DNA of 64,000 bases, from assembly GCA_902778895.1 (NCBI GenBank), contig CACYZF010000003.1, positions 98,410-162,409 of the forward strand, read 5' to 3'. Positions 24,827 to 33,719 of the stretch are shown piece by piece. The notes below the pieces were generated by a model, which saw only the letters and a list, made by a program, of their open reading frames with translations, was not told where the DNA came from and ran no database searches. The stretch is from an uncultured bacterium. Its GTDB lineage: Bacteria; Verrucomicrobiota; Lentisphaeria; Victivallales; UBA1829. The number at the start of each line of letters is the position of its first letter. The first letter of the stretch is position 1. A program made the position numbers and the translations under genes.

Positions 24827-25637
24827 GCTGAACGAACTCCGGCGGATGCTGGAGGATTTGAGCGCGGGCGGCGTCTGCACGGCGTTTTCCGGCGGCGTCG
24901 ACAGCTCCCTGCTCCTGACCGTCCTGTCCGAAATCTACGCCCGAAAACCGTTTCCCCTGCTTGCCGTCGTATTCGCCACGGCGTTCCACACCGCCGAAGA
25001 GACCGCGTCCGCGATGAAGCAGGCGGAAGAACTCGGCGTGCCCGCGGAACTCGTCGAACGCGACGTGCTGTCCGATCCGGTGTTGCGCGGGAATCCGAAG
25101 GACCGCTGCTACCACTGCAAGCGCAGCCTTTTCTCCGAGATGAAACGCATCGCCGAAGCGCACGGCATCAGAAACCTCGTGGACGGCACCAACGCCGACG
25201 ACACGAAGGTGTACCGTCCCGGACGCAAGGCGCTGGAGGAACTCGGCGTACTGAGTCCGCTGGCGCTCTGCGGATTCACGAAGGACGAGATCCGCGCCGC
25301 CGCGCGCGGTCTCCTGATTCCCGTCGCAGACAAGCCCTCCACGCCCTGCCTCGCGACGCGGTTCCCCTACGGCACGGTCATGACGGACGAGGCGCTGCGC
25401 CGGGTGGAACGCGGCGAGACCGTCCTGCGCGAATTCGGGCTGAAAGTGGTGCGCCTGCGCGTTCACGGTGACGTCGCGCGCATCGAGACCGATCCCGACG
25501 GATTCGAACTGGCATCCGCCAGACGCTTCGAGATCGCGTTCGCGCTCCGCAAAGAAGGATTCCCCTACGTCACGCTCGACCTGGAGGGATTCCGGTCCGG
25601 CAGCATGGACGAACCGCTTCTCAACAAACAGGCGTAA
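24816..25637 (+). CDS. larE: ATP-dependent sulfur insertase LarE, three-cysteine type
   Basis: 273 aa from the ATG at 24816 (GAGGAAA upstream), overlapping larC by 11 bases. PP-loop SGGVDSS at residues 25-31. RCYHCKRSLF supplies C98 and C101, and STPCLATRFPYG supplies C178, next to the position of the sacrificial Cys176 of L. plantarum. This CxxC plus C set is the pattern proposed to bind a [4Fe-4S] cluster in the non-sacrificial LarE group. The enzyme sulfurates the LarB product twice. The client racemase LarA is not in the window. Confidence 0.93.
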   Translation: MKDKLNELRRMLEDLSAGGVCTAFSGGVDSSLLLTVLSEIYARKPFPLLAVVFATAFHTAEETASAMKQAEELGVPAELVERDVLSDPVLRGNPKDRCYHCKRSLFSEMKRIAEAHGIRNLVDGTNADDTKVYRPGRKALEELGVLSPLALCGFTKDEIRAAARGLLIPVADKPSTPCLATRFPYGTVMTDEALRRVERGETVLREFGLKVVRLRVHGDVARIETDPDGFELASARRFEIAFALRKEGFPYVTLDLEGFRSGSMDEPLLNKQA

Positions 25638-25669
25638 ACGCATGGCGGAATCACCGCCGGACAGAAAAA

Positions 25670-25700
25670 CCGGATACGGCCCGCTGAAGGCTGTATCCGG
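25670..25700 (-). terminator. Bidirectional terminator between larE and hppA
   Basis: A 12-base stem CCGGATACGGCC / GGCTGTATCCGG with one wobble and a 7-base loop. On the minus strand it is followed by TTTTTCTG, a good terminator for hppA. On the plus strand the downstream CTATCTTTTG may end the lar operon. Confidence 0.75.
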
Positions 25701-25729
25701 CTATCTTTTGCAGAAAAAAGAGGTCGGCG

Positions 25730-28075
25730 TTACTTCTGGATGAGGCCGAGCCATTCCTGAATGGCGGGGGCGACCTTGATGAAGAGCGGGGTGAAGACGA
25801 CCGCGACCATGCTCATGAGCTTCACGAGGATGTTCAGGGCCGGACCGCTGGTGTCCTTGCAGGGATCGCCGACGGTATCGCCGATGACGGCCGCGCCGTG
25901 AACGGGGTTCTTGGTACCGTCCGGGAGCTTCTTGCCGCCGAAATTGCCTTTTTCGATGTGCTTCTTGGCGTTGTCCCACGCGCCGCCGGCGTTATTCAGC
26001 ATGCAGGCAAGGGAGAATCCGCAGGTGAGGCCGCCGATGAGCAGGCCCATGATGCCGGCCACGCCGAGGATCAGGCCGGTGGCGACCGGGATGATGATGG
26101 CGAGGAGCGCGGGGAGCATCATCTCGTGCTGCGCGCCCTTGGTGGAGATCGCCACGCAGCGGGCATAATCGGGCTTGCCGGTGCCGTCCATGATGCCGGG
26201 GATCGTGCGGAACTGGCGGCGGACCTCCTCGACCATGCGTCCGGCGGCGCGGCCAACGGCCTTCATGGTGAGCGCGCAGAAGACGAACGCCATCATGGCG
26301 CCGAGGAAGCATCCGCAGAGGAACATCGGGTTCATGACGTTGATCTTGAAGAAGTCGACGAGAACGGCGAAGTGGTCGGAATCCAGCAGGAGTTTCGCCT
26401 TGACCTCCATCGGAAACGCGTTGAACTTGCCGCCCCAGATCTCGATCTCCTGGATCTCGGCGGCGAGCAGCGCCATAGCGGTGAGGGCGGCGGATCCGAT
26501 GGCGAATCCCTTGCCCGTGGCGGCCGTGGTGTTGCCGAGCATGTCGAGGGCGTCGGTGCGTTCGCGGACGTGCGGCGGGAGCGCGGACATCTCGGCGTTG
26601 CCGCCGGCGTTGTCGGCGATGGGCCCGTAGGCGTCCGTGGCGAGCGTGATGCCGAGCGTGGCGAGCATGCCGACGGCGGCGAATCCGATGCCGTAGAGAC
26701 CGAAGATCGTGCCCTGCGTGAAGCCGCCGGCGAAGGCGAACGAACTGATGATCGCGGCGACGGTCGCGACGACCGGGATCGCGGCGGAGAGCATACCGAG
26801 GGAAAGACCGTAGATGATGGTCGGGGCGGGGCCCATCTGCGCCTGCGCGGCGAGTTCCTTGGTCGGGCCGTATTCGTCGGACGTGTAATACTCGGTGCTG
26901 TAGCCGATCACCACGCCAGCGATCAGGCCGGAGACGATCGCACCGAACACGCCCCATGTGAGGAGGCCGCATCCGGCTAGGACGGCGCACGCGACGACGA
27001 TCAGGACCGAGCTGCCCCAGGTGCCGAGGCGCAGCGCTCGGAGCAGCGTGCCCATGCTCGCACCTTCCTTACAGCGCACCGCGAAGATGCCGATCAGAGA
27101 CAGCACCACGCCAATGCCCGCGACGATCATCGGGGCGTTCACGTAGGCGACCGTGGTCTTCATCGCGGCGGGGATGGCCGCGCCGAGGTCGGCGGTGGAG
27201 AGAATGGAGCCGCAGGTGGTCTTCATCGCGGCGGGGATGGCCGCGCCGAGGGCGGCGGTGGAGAGAATGGAGCCGCAGTAGGATTCGTAAAGGTCCGCGC
27301 CCATGCCCGCGACATCGCCGACGTTGTCGCCGACGTTGTCCGCGATGGTGGCCGGGTTGCGCGGATCGTCCTCGGGAATGCCCGCCTCGACCTTGCCGAC
27401 GAGGTCCGCGCCGACGTCAGCCGCCTTCGTGTAGATGCCGCCGCCGACGCGGGCGAAGAGTGCCTGCGTGGAAGCGCCCATGCCGAAGGTCAGCATGGTG
27501 GTCGTGATCTCGACGAACTTGTGCGCGGCGTCGAATCCGGGCGCAACGAGCGGAAGTCCGAAGAGGGACAGTCCCTGCGCCATGTGCTCGGGCGTGTAGA
27601 CCAGGCGGTCAAGAATGAAATACCACGCGGTGATGTCAAAGAGGCCGAACCCGACCACGGCGAGTCCCATGACGGCGCCGGACCGGAACGCCACCTGGAG
27701 GCCGCGGTTCAGGCTCTCGCTCGCGCCCTGCGCCGTACGACTGGACGCGCAGGTGGCAGTCTTCATGCCCACGAAGCCGCAGAGGCCGGAGAAGAAGCCG
27801 CCTGTCAGGAATGCGACCGGGACAAAGGGGTTCTGGAGCTTCAGGACGGCCAGGATCGCAAAGATCACGAAGAGGACGGCGAAGACAATACCGACGCGCG
27901 AATACTGCTGTTTCAGGTACGCCATCGCGCCGTCGCGCACATATCCGGCGATCTCCTCCATGCGTTCGTTGCCCGTGCCGGCGCGCTTCATCAGGATGTA
28001 GCACAGCGCGGCGGAGAGAAGGGCGATGACAGAGCAGACGGGAGCAATCCACCAGATGGACGTAGATCCGAACAT
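25730..28075 (-). CDS. hppA: K+-dependent membrane-bound ion-pumping pyrophosphatase
   Basis: 781 aa, multi-pass. Active-site motifs: [39 protein letters not shown], and near the C-terminus [20 protein letters not shown]. The [10 protein letters not shown] segment has Ala where K+-independent enzymes have Lys, which predicts potassium dependence. GADLYESY has the Glu typical of Na+-pumping and related clades, so Na+ and/or H+ may be exported on PPi hydrolysis. A 21-residue segment (about 267-287) is repeated in tandem (288-308); see the repeat entry. Start has CCGGAGG upstream. It lies back-to-back with a cation:proton antiporter. Confidence 0.96.
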   Translation of the reverse strand: MFGSTSIWWIAPVCSVIALLSAALCYILMKRAGTGNERMEEIAGYVRDGAMAYLKQQYSRVGIVFAVLFVIFAILAVLKLQNPFVPVAFLTGGFFSGLCGFVGMKTATCASSRTAQGASESLNRGLQVAFRSGAVMGLAVVGFGLFDITAWYFILDRLVYTPEHMAQGLSLFGLPLVAPGFDAAHKFVEITTTMLTFGMGASTQALFARVGGGIYTKAADVGADLVGKVEAGIPEDDPRNPATIADNVGDNVGDVAGMGADLYESYCGSILSTAALGAAIPAAMKTTCGSILSTADLGAAIPAAMKTTVAYVNAPMIVAGIGVVLSLIGIFAVRCKEGASMGTLLRALRLGTWGSSVLIVVACAVLAGCGLLTWGVFGAIVSGLIAGVVIGYSTEYYTSDEYGPTKELAAQAQMGPAPTIIYGLSLGMLSAAIPVVATVAAIISSFAFAGGFTQGTIFGLYGIGFAAVGMLATLGITLATDAYGPIADNAGGNAEMSALPPHVRERTDALDMLGNTTAATGKGFAIGSAALTAMALLAAEIQEIEIWGGKFNAFPMEVKAKLLLDSDHFAVLVDFFKINVMNPMFLCGCFLGAMMAFVFCALTMKAVGRAAGRMVEEVRRQFRTIPGIMDGTGKPDYARCVAISTKGAQHEMMLPALLAIIIPVATGLILGVAGIMGLLIGGLTCGFSLACMLNNAGGAWDNAKKHIEKGNFGGKKLPDGTKNPVHGAAVIGDTVGDPCKDTSGPALNILVKLMSMVAVVFTPLFIKVAPAIQEWLGLIQK
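27153..27278. repeat. 63-bp in-frame tandem duplication inside hppA
   Basis: Copies 27153-27215 and 27216-27278 differ at one base (T/G, giving Asp versus Ala). Each encodes [21 protein letters not shown], the membrane helix just after the DLYESY ion-gate segment. Near identity implies a recent event or an assembly artefact. Confidence 0.95.
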
Positions 28076-28139
28076 AAAAACCTCCGGATGTTAAAAGAAA
28101 ACAAAAAGGTTTGATAAAGGACAAAAAAAAGGCCTATTT

Positions 28140-28168
28140 AAAATACACCGTATGAGGGCTTTTTTCAA
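28140..28168 (-). promoter_or_regulatory. Promoter of hppA
   Basis: Minus strand TTGAAA (28168-28163), 17-base spacer, TATTTT (28145-28140), about 60 bases before the start codon. Confidence 0.6.
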
Positions 28169-28294
28169 GAGGAAACATGCGTTTTTCCAGTCCATGGAAT
28201 CCGAAAAGGCGGTTGGAAACGGAACGGCGGTCCGGAAAGGAGAAAGGGCGCGTTTTCTTTGCACTCCGCGAGGTCCAGGATTCGCACAGACGGG
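28169..28294 (+). other. Gene-free part of the hppA/antiporter gap
   Basis: The 360-base divergent gap (28076-28435) holds the hppA promoter, a plus-strand intrinsic terminator at 28295-28319 and the antiporter promoter. This stretch between them contains no convincing gene. A 69-codon frame from 28152 lacks a ribosome-binding site and a recognisable protein. A short untranslated RNA ending at the terminator is possible. Confidence 0.3.
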
Positions 28295-28319
28295 AGACGG
28301 GACACGTCCGTCTTTTTTT
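28295..28319 (+). terminator. Orphan intrinsic terminator upstream of the antiporter promoter
   Basis: Stem AGACGG / CCGTCT, 7-base loop, then seven T. It has no plus-strand gene in front of it within this gap. Confidence 0.6.
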
Positions 28320-28341
28320 CCGGGTTTTCCGGCTTGCCGTC

Positions 28342-28370
28342 TTGAAAAATACCCCGGTTGATGATATAGT
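28342..28370 (+). promoter_or_regulatory. Promoter of the cation:proton antiporter
   Basis: TTGAAA (28342-28347), 17-base spacer ending GATGA, TATAGT (28365-28370). Leader is about 60 bases. Confidence 0.7.
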
Positions 28371-28435
28371 ACGGGATGGCGCGGGAAACGAACCACCCCT
28401 TCCGCCGCCCGAACCAACCGAAACGCCTGAAAACC

Positions 28436-29809
28436 ATGAACGACTCCTCCTTCCTGATCCTCTTCATCGCGCTGACAGCACTCATGGCGATATTCCCGTT
28501 TCTGCTCCGCAAATACCATATCCCGAACGTGATCGCGCTGCTGGTGGTCGGCATGCTCATCGGATCGAACGGCCTGCTCGGATTCGACCTGGTGGCGGTG
28601 CTGTCGAGATGGCTGAGCTTCCTCGGTACGCCGGGCGAAGAGGTACAGACGGCGGCGAACACGGCGCAGCAGTTCAAAACGTTCGTGGATTCGCTCGGCT
28701 CGCTCGGACTGATGTTCCTGATGGCGCTCGCCGGAATGGAGGCGGATTTCCGTCTGATCCGGTCCGCCCGGAAAGCCGTGGTCATGCTGAGCGTCCTGAC
28801 GTTCTTCATCCCCGCCATAACGGGCTACATGATCTACTGGCATTTCTGCCCGGACGAACTCTCCGGCAAGGTGCTGTACGCCTCGCTTTTCGCTTCGCAC
28901 TCGGTCGGCATCGTGTTCCCGGTCATACGCGAACTGAAGCTGTCGCACACGCGGTTCGGCGCGGCGGTCCTGATCTCAACGGTCATCACGGACATCGCCT
29001 CGATCATCCTGCTGGCGGTCAGCGTGCAGCTCTTCCGGCAGTCGCAGAACATCTCGCACATGGTCGGACGCGGCACGCTGTCGATCTTCGACCACATGGA
29101 CACACATCTGCTGGGAAACAGCTTCCTGCCGGTCTTCCTGCTGATCGTACTGGTGTACCTGGGGACAATGATCTTCATCACGAACAGTTTCGGACGCTGG
29201 GTGCTGTCGCACTTCAAGCTCAGCGACGACATCGTGATCACGCTCCTGCTCCTCATGATCCTGGTCACGGTCATCGTCGGCGAGCTCTTCGGCATCAACC
29301 TGGTGGTCGGCGCGTTCATCGCGGGTCTGGGGCTGGCGCGCGTGGTGCGCGAACGCGACCAGCTGCTGTTCAAGCGGTTCGAGAGCATCGGCTACGGGTT
29401 CCTGATCCCGTTCCTGTTCATCTCCATCGGCATGAAGACCGACTTCAGCGCATTTTTCCAGATGGGCAACATCGTGATCGTGCTGCTGACCGTGGTCGGA
29501 CTCGTCGGCAGCAAGGTCGGCAGCGGATTCGCCGCCATGAAGCTCTCCGGCTACAGCCACAAGGCCAGCCTCGCCGCCGGGCTCATGACCGTGCCCCAGC
29601 TCTCCGCCACGCTCGCCGCGGCCGCCATCGGCAAGGACACGGGCATCCTCGACGACCGGTTCTTCAACGCCATCATCATCCTCTCCATCATCACCACGCT
29701 CCCGATCCCGTCGCTGGTGCGCGCCGTGCTGAACTACAAACGGAACGAGTTCGTCGAGCTGAGCGACTTCCAGGTGCCGAACGTCGTGAAGGACGACGAG
29801 CTGCTGTAA
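28436..29809 (+). CDS. Cation:proton antiporter, CPA2 (Kef/NapA-like) family
   Basis: 457 aa from the ATG at 28436. About 12 hydrophobic segments. MNDSSFLILFIALTALMAIF opens the first helix, VIALLVVGMLIGSNGLLGFD gives the conserved GxxxG region, and GLMFLMALAGMEADF matches the CPA2 LxFxxGLE-type helix 4. GINLVVGAFIAGLGLA, SIGYGFLIPFLFISIGMKTD and the C-terminal MTVPQLSATLAAAAIG (LxxRGExxL equivalent) also fit. No RCK/TrkA regulatory domain is present. Next to a PPi-driven pump it may use or balance the Na+/H+ gradient. Confidence 0.85.
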   Translation: MNDSSFLILFIALTALMAIFPFLLRKYHIPNVIALLVVGMLIGSNGLLGFDLVAVLSRWLSFLGTPGEEVQTAANTAQQFKTFVDSLGSLGLMFLMALAGMEADFRLIRSARKAVVMLSVLTFFIPAITGYMIYWHFCPDELSGKVLYASLFASHSVGIVFPVIRELKLSHTRFGAAVLISTVITDIASIILLAVSVQLFRQSQNISHMVGRGTLSIFDHMDTHLLGNSFLPVFLLIVLVYLGTMIFITNSFGRWVLSHFKLSDDIVITLLLLMILVTVIVGELFGINLVVGAFIAGLGLARVVRERDQLLFKRFESIGYGFLIPFLFISIGMKTDFSAFFQMGNIVIVLLTVVGLVGSKVGSGFAAMKLSGYSHKASLAAGLMTVPQLSATLAAAAIGKDTGILDDRFFNAIIILSIITTLPIPSLVRAVLNYKRNEFVELSDFQVPNVVKDDELL

Positions 29810-29911
29810 CGCCGCCGGCCGTCTTCCGAAAACGTCGTACTCCCGCCGTTCCTTCCCCCGTCAAAACCGCCGGAACGCCAAAGAAAAGTATTATTTTGTG
29901 TCAAAGACGGT

Positions 29912-29940
29912 TTGACATCCGGGGAAAGACGTGCTATTAT
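29912..29940 (+). promoter_or_regulatory. Strong promoter of the EF-G-like gene
   Basis: TTGACA consensus -35 (29912-29917), 17-base spacer ending CGTGC, TATTAT (29935-29940). The leader is about 130 bases with AAGGAG before the ATG. It is the best promoter match in the window, fitting the strong C-ending codon bias of the gene. Confidence 0.8.
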
Positions 29941-30077
29941 TAGAGGATGAAAAAATACAGCCGCATCTGAAAGGGGTGTCGCACGGACATTCTGTCCCTG
30001 CGGAACCCCGCGCGTTTCAAGCTTGCGGCCGTTGCTTTCGGAAACAATTCAAACTCACATAAGGAGCACAAAAACAA

Positions 30078-32108
30078 ATGAAGATCACCAATCCCGCGCA
30101 GATCCGCAACTTCGTTGTCGCCGGTCATAACGGCTGCGGCAAAACCACGCTTTGCGACCTCATGCTGTTCAAGGCCGGCGCCGTCGACCGCCTCGGCTCC
30201 GTCGATGCCAAGACCAGCGTTTCCGACTTCACCCCCGACGAGCAGGACAAGCGTTCCAGCATCTACGCCTCGTTCATGCACTGCGACTGGAAGGACCACA
30301 AGCTCTTCCTGACCGACACTCCCGGCTACGGCGAGTTCGTCGGCGAAGTCATTTCCTCGTTCCGTTCCTGCGGCTTCGCCGTGATCGTCCTCGACGGCGT
30401 CGACGGCATCCAGATCGGCTCCACCCGCGCCTGGGCTTTCTCCCGCGACTTCCTGCTCCCGCGCATGATCTTCGTGAACCGCCTCGACCGCGAGCGCGCC
30501 AGCTTCGACACCATCCTGGAGCACCTCCAGGAAGCCTACGGCAAGACCGTCTGCGTCCCGATGACCCTCCCCGTCGGCAAGGAAGCCGGCCTCTCCAAGG
30601 TCATCAGCGTGCTCGACACGCCGGACAGCGAGATCCCGGCCGACCTGAAGGACGCCGTGGAAGAATACCGCACCATGCTGAAGGACGCCGCCGCGGAATC
30701 CGATGAAGCGCTCATGGAACGCTACCTCGAAGGCGAAGAGCTCACCGGCGAAGAGATCGCGAAGGGCCTCCACAAGGCCATCTTCTCCGGCAGCCTCGTC
30801 CCCGTGTTCGCCGGCTCCACCGCCAAGGACATCGGCGTCTCCGAACTCATGGACGGCGTCGTCTCCCTCATGCCGAACCCGCTCGAACGCGTCCGCAAGG
30901 CCGAAGACGGCACCGAGATCGTCCCGTCCGAAGACGGCCCCGCGGCCGCCTACGTTTTCAAGAGCGCCCTCGACCCCTTCATCGGCCAGATGGCGTATCT
31001 CCGCGTCCTCACCGGCAAGATCGCGTGCAACACCGACATGCTGAACCTCAGCAAGGGCACCAAGGAACGCGTCGGCCAGCTCGTCCTGCTCCAGGGCAAG
31101 AACCAGATCCCGGTCGAGGAAGTCTGCCCCGGCTGCATCGTCGGCGTCGCCAAGCTCAAAGGCACCACCACCGGCGACACCCTCGGCGCCACCAAGGACA
31201 ACCACGCCATGCCGCGCCAGGTCTATCCGAAGCCCGTCATCTCCTTCGCCCTGTACGCCACCAAGAGCGGCGACGAAGACAAGATCATCCAGGGCCTCCA
31301 GCGCCTCTCCGAGTGCGACCCGACCCTCTACATCGAGCGCAACGACGAGACCCACGAATCCCTCCTCAAAGGCATGGGCGAACAGCACATCAACATCGCC
31401 ATCAAGAACCTCAAGGCCACTGCGAAGGTCGACGTCCGCCTTGAGCTCCCGAAGATCGCCTACCGCGAGACCATCCAGGGCCGCGGCGAAGCCGCATACC
31501 GCCACAAAAAGCAGTCCGGCGGCCACGGCCAGTTCGCCGAAGTGCACCTCCGCATGGAACCCTTCGATGGCGGCTATGAATTCGTCAACGCCATCGTCGG
31601 CGGCGCCATCCCGAAGAACTTCATCCCCGCGGTCGAAAAGGGCATCCACGAGGCCATGGAACGCGGCCCGCTCGCTGGTTGCGTGGTCGAAAACATGCGC
31701 GTGACCGTGTTCGACGGCAAGTACCACGAAGTCGACTCCTCCGAAATGGCGTTCAAGATCGCCACCCGCCGCGCCTTCAAGGACGCCATGGCGAAGTCCC
31801 GTCCGGCCCTGCTCGAGCCCATCATGGACATCAAGGTCATGATACCCGACGCCTTCACCGGCGACGTCAACGGCGCGCTCAACCACAAGCGCGGCCGCAT
31901 CCTCGGCATGAGCATGAAGGACGGTCTCCAGGTCCTCGAAGCCGAAGTCCCCGAAGCCGAAATCCAGAAGTTCGCCACCGAGCTCCGTTCCATGACCCAG
32001 GGACAGGGCTCCTACGAAGTCGATTTCGCGCGCTACGAGACCGTTCCGCCGAACGTCATGAACGACATCATCAGCAAGTTCCACGACGATTCCGAAGAGG
32101 ACGAATAA
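30078..32108 (+). CDS. Elongation factor G-like GTPase (EF-G-2 group)
   Basis: 676 aa with all EF-G domains: GTPase (1-270), beta-barrel II (about 300-390), III (400-470), IV (475-590), V (600-676). The G motifs are non-canonical: G1 GHNGCGKTT, switch I RSSIYAS instead of RGITI, G3 DTPGY with Tyr in place of the catalytic His, and G4 NRLD instead of NKxD. This pattern fits the EF-G-2/EF-G-like group rather than the housekeeping translocase. Domain IV has HKKQSGGHGQFAEV and domain V RGRILGMSM. Codon use is extremely biased to C-ending codons, so it is highly expressed. Confidence 0.9.
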   Translation: MKITNPAQIRNFVVAGHNGCGKTTLCDLMLFKAGAVDRLGSVDAKTSVSDFTPDEQDKRSSIYASFMHCDWKDHKLFLTDTPGYGEFVGEVISSFRSCGFAVIVLDGVDGIQIGSTRAWAFSRDFLLPRMIFVNRLDRERASFDTILEHLQEAYGKTVCVPMTLPVGKEAGLSKVISVLDTPDSEIPADLKDAVEEYRTMLKDAAAESDEALMERYLEGEELTGEEIAKGLHKAIFSGSLVPVFAGSTAKDIGVSELMDGVVSLMPNPLERVRKAEDGTEIVPSEDGPAAAYVFKSALDPFIGQMAYLRVLTGKIACNTDMLNLSKGTKERVGQLVLLQGKNQIPVEEVCPGCIVGVAKLKGTTTGDTLGATKDNHAMPRQVYPKPVISFALYATKSGDEDKIIQGLQRLSECDPTLYIERNDETHESLLKGMGEQHINIAIKNLKATAKVDVRLELPKIAYRETIQGRGEAAYRHKKQSGGHGQFAEVHLRMEPFDGGYEFVNAIVGGAIPKNFIPAVEKGIHEAMERGPLAGCVVENMRVTVFDGKYHEVDSSEMAFKIATRRAFKDAMAKSRPALLEPIMDIKVMIPDAFTGDVNGALNHKRGRILGMSMKDGLQVLEAEVPEAEIQKFATELRSMTQGQGSYEVDFARYETVPPNVMNDIISKFHDDSEEDE

Positions 32109-32135
32109 GCCTCGCAGTTTCAATTGAACTTCAGC

Positions 32136-32168
32136 GCGTCCGGAGTTTCCCTCCGGGCGCGTTTTTTG
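32136..32168 (+). terminator. Intrinsic terminator of the EF-G-like gene
   Basis: 11-base stem CGCGTCCGGAG / CTCCGGGCGCG (one G-U pair), 5-base loop, followed by six T. Confidence 0.85.
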
Positions 32169-32413
32169 TCGCTGCGGTTTTCATGTCGGCGACAAGCCGG
32201 AACACGATCTGTTTCCGGACAGACCACGCAAAACTCGCTTTAATTCCTTCCAAAGAAGTTGAGGTTATTCCAGTGGACTCTTTAAGATGTGTCAGACTTT
32301 CGTCCGGCAAACAACAGGGAAATGACCTTATCTTTCCTCCTTTTTTATTATATGTTTTATGCGACAAATGTTATATTATTTTTATTTTTTTCAAAAAAAA
32401 CATCAAATCTCTC
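32169..32413. other. Intergenic stretch with no recognised gene
   Basis: Between the EF-G terminator and the promoter of the GntR-type gene. The last 90 bases are very AT-rich. Short frames on both strands lack ribosome-binding sites and recognisable products. Confidence 0.4.
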
Positions 32414-32441
32414 TTGAATTTGAATCAATAAGGAGTATAGT
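32414..32441 (+). promoter_or_regulatory. Promoter upstream of the GntR-type regulator
   Basis: TTGAAT (32414-32419), 16-base spacer, TATAGT (32436-32441). Predicted transcription start near 32448, only about 16 bases before a terminator stem. Confidence 0.6.
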
Positions 32442-32463
32442 ATACCGTATTGATAGTTTATTG

Positions 32464-32501
32464 GTCCCGTCGTCATTCCCCGAATACGACGAGACTTTTT
32501 T
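32464..32501 (+). terminator. Intrinsic terminator in the leader of the GntR-type gene
   Basis: 10-base stem GTCCCGTCGT / ACGACGAGAC with one mismatch, 12-base loop, followed by six T. It lies between the promoter and the start codon at 32532, so it would end a transcript of about 55 nt unless read through. Confidence 0.75.
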
Positions 32502-32531
32502 GTACACTCAAACAAGACAAGGGTAGCAGCT

Positions 32532-33584
32532 ATGCCATGCCGTTATGCCAATGCCAAGTACATGACAATCGCGGATCTTATCACGAAAAGACTCCGCGCA
32601 GGGGAGTTTTCCGTTGATGGACGCTTCTACAGCCGGGATGAACTGGCACAGGCATATCACATTTCCCCGGGGACAGCCCGGTCCGTGTTTCGCGTACTGG
32701 AAGACCGCGGCATCATAGCGTGCCGGAAAGGCAAACGGCCGCTCCCGACGGACGTCATGCAGGACGAGTTCTCTTCCCCCGTCTGCAACCCCGTCTTCTT
32801 CCGGAATTCCTTGACGGCGGAAACGCCGGAATACGACTACCTGGCGTTCTGCGTGCGGAACATCCTGATGCCCAGGAAGATCAGTCTGCGCGAACACAAC
32901 ACCGATTTGCCGGGGTTCGAAGATATCGCGGATTACTCCGCGAAAGATGTCGCGGTCATGTTTTGCTCGCCGTGCGTTGAAAACGCATTGCAGAACCAGT
33001 TTCCGGCCCGCCGCCCGCCGGGCGCACAAATCGATATCCTTTTCGACCAGCCCAAAAACAACGCCGTTTCCTTGTTCACGCGGAAAGCCGGACTGGATTG
33101 TACCCTGCATCTGATCCGGCACAACATCACATCCGTCTTCCACATTACATCCAGGCATTCGGTATTTCCGTGGTTCATGCACGGCTGCATGCCGAGCAAG
33201 CTTCAGGAATACATCCCGGAATGCAAGGTCTCCTCCATCGTGTTCGACGATGATCCCGAGATGTTTCCCGGTTTCTTAATGGATTCCGTCCCGATCCTGG
33301 CAGCGCCGAACCATGCGCCGGTCGCGATCCTGATCGACGATCCGTTCCTGTCCGATTTCCTGTCCGCCGAAATCCGGGTCGGCACATATCACACGCCTTC
33401 GCGGTGCCTGTTTTTCGGCACGGCGTTCAACGAACGCACCATGGCGTTCCCGTATCTGGACCTGAAGTTGAACGAGCTTGCCGCAACGCTTCTCCGGACC
33501 GTTTCGGCAAAGGCGAAGAATCCGGCTGCCGATTTGGCCTGCGATTTGCACCTGGTCCACTTCAAAAACCCGGGCGTAGGTTGA
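32532..33584 (+). CDS. GntR-type transcription regulator with a sugar-sensor-like C-terminal region
   Basis: 350 aa. Residues 11-75 form the GntR winged helix (ADLITKRLRAGEF, YSRDELAQAYHISPGTARSV, LEDRGIIACRKGK). The remaining 270 residues look like a divergent LacI/periplasmic-binding sensor with alternating short strands (VSSIVFDDDPEMFPGFLMDS, VAILIDDPFLSDFL) but lack strong motifs. AAGGG precedes the ATG. Directly upstream of the GH95 gene on the same strand, it probably senses a glycan fragment and controls that gene. Ligand unknown. Confidence 0.7.
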   Translation: MPCRYANAKYMTIADLITKRLRAGEFSVDGRFYSRDELAQAYHISPGTARSVFRVLEDRGIIACRKGKRPLPTDVMQDEFSSPVCNPVFFRNSLTAETPEYDYLAFCVRNILMPRKISLREHNTDLPGFEDIADYSAKDVAVMFCSPCVENALQNQFPARRPPGAQIDILFDQPKNNAVSLFTRKAGLDCTLHLIRHNITSVFHITSRHSVFPWFMHGCMPSKLQEYIPECKVSSIVFDDDPEMFPGFLMDSVPILAAPNHAPVAILIDDPFLSDFLSAEIRVGTYHTPSRCLFFGTAFNERTMAFPYLDLKLNELAATLLRTVSAKAKNPAADLACDLHLVHFKNPGVG

Positions 33585-33645
33585 AGAGTCTGCCGCGTTT
33601 TGTGTCCCGCGCAACGTTAATATCCTGATAAAGTTCCGGCGGCTC

Positions 33646-33674
33646 TTGACTTTTCTCCGGGCGGATGGTATATT
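33646..33674 (+). promoter_or_regulatory. Promoter of the GH95 gene
   Basis: TTGACT (33646-33651), 17-base spacer ending GATGG, TATATT (33669-33674), about 45 bases before the ATG. Confidence 0.75.
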
Positions 33675-33719
33675 CTATTGAAAATGAGATATTCACCCGC
33701 CGAAAAAGGATCCCGGACC

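Noticed and set aside
28152..28361. 69-codon frame in the hppA/antiporter gap
   Set aside because: No ribosome-binding site, runs through a terminator and a promoter, product resembles nothing.
29940..32123. 727-codon minus-strand frame opposite the EF-G-like gene
   Set aside because: Result of the extreme C-ending codon bias of the sense gene, which removes stop codons on the other strand.
32131..32367. 78-codon minus-strand frame after the EF-G-like gene
   Set aside because: Overlaps the intrinsic terminator and has no upstream ribosome-binding site.
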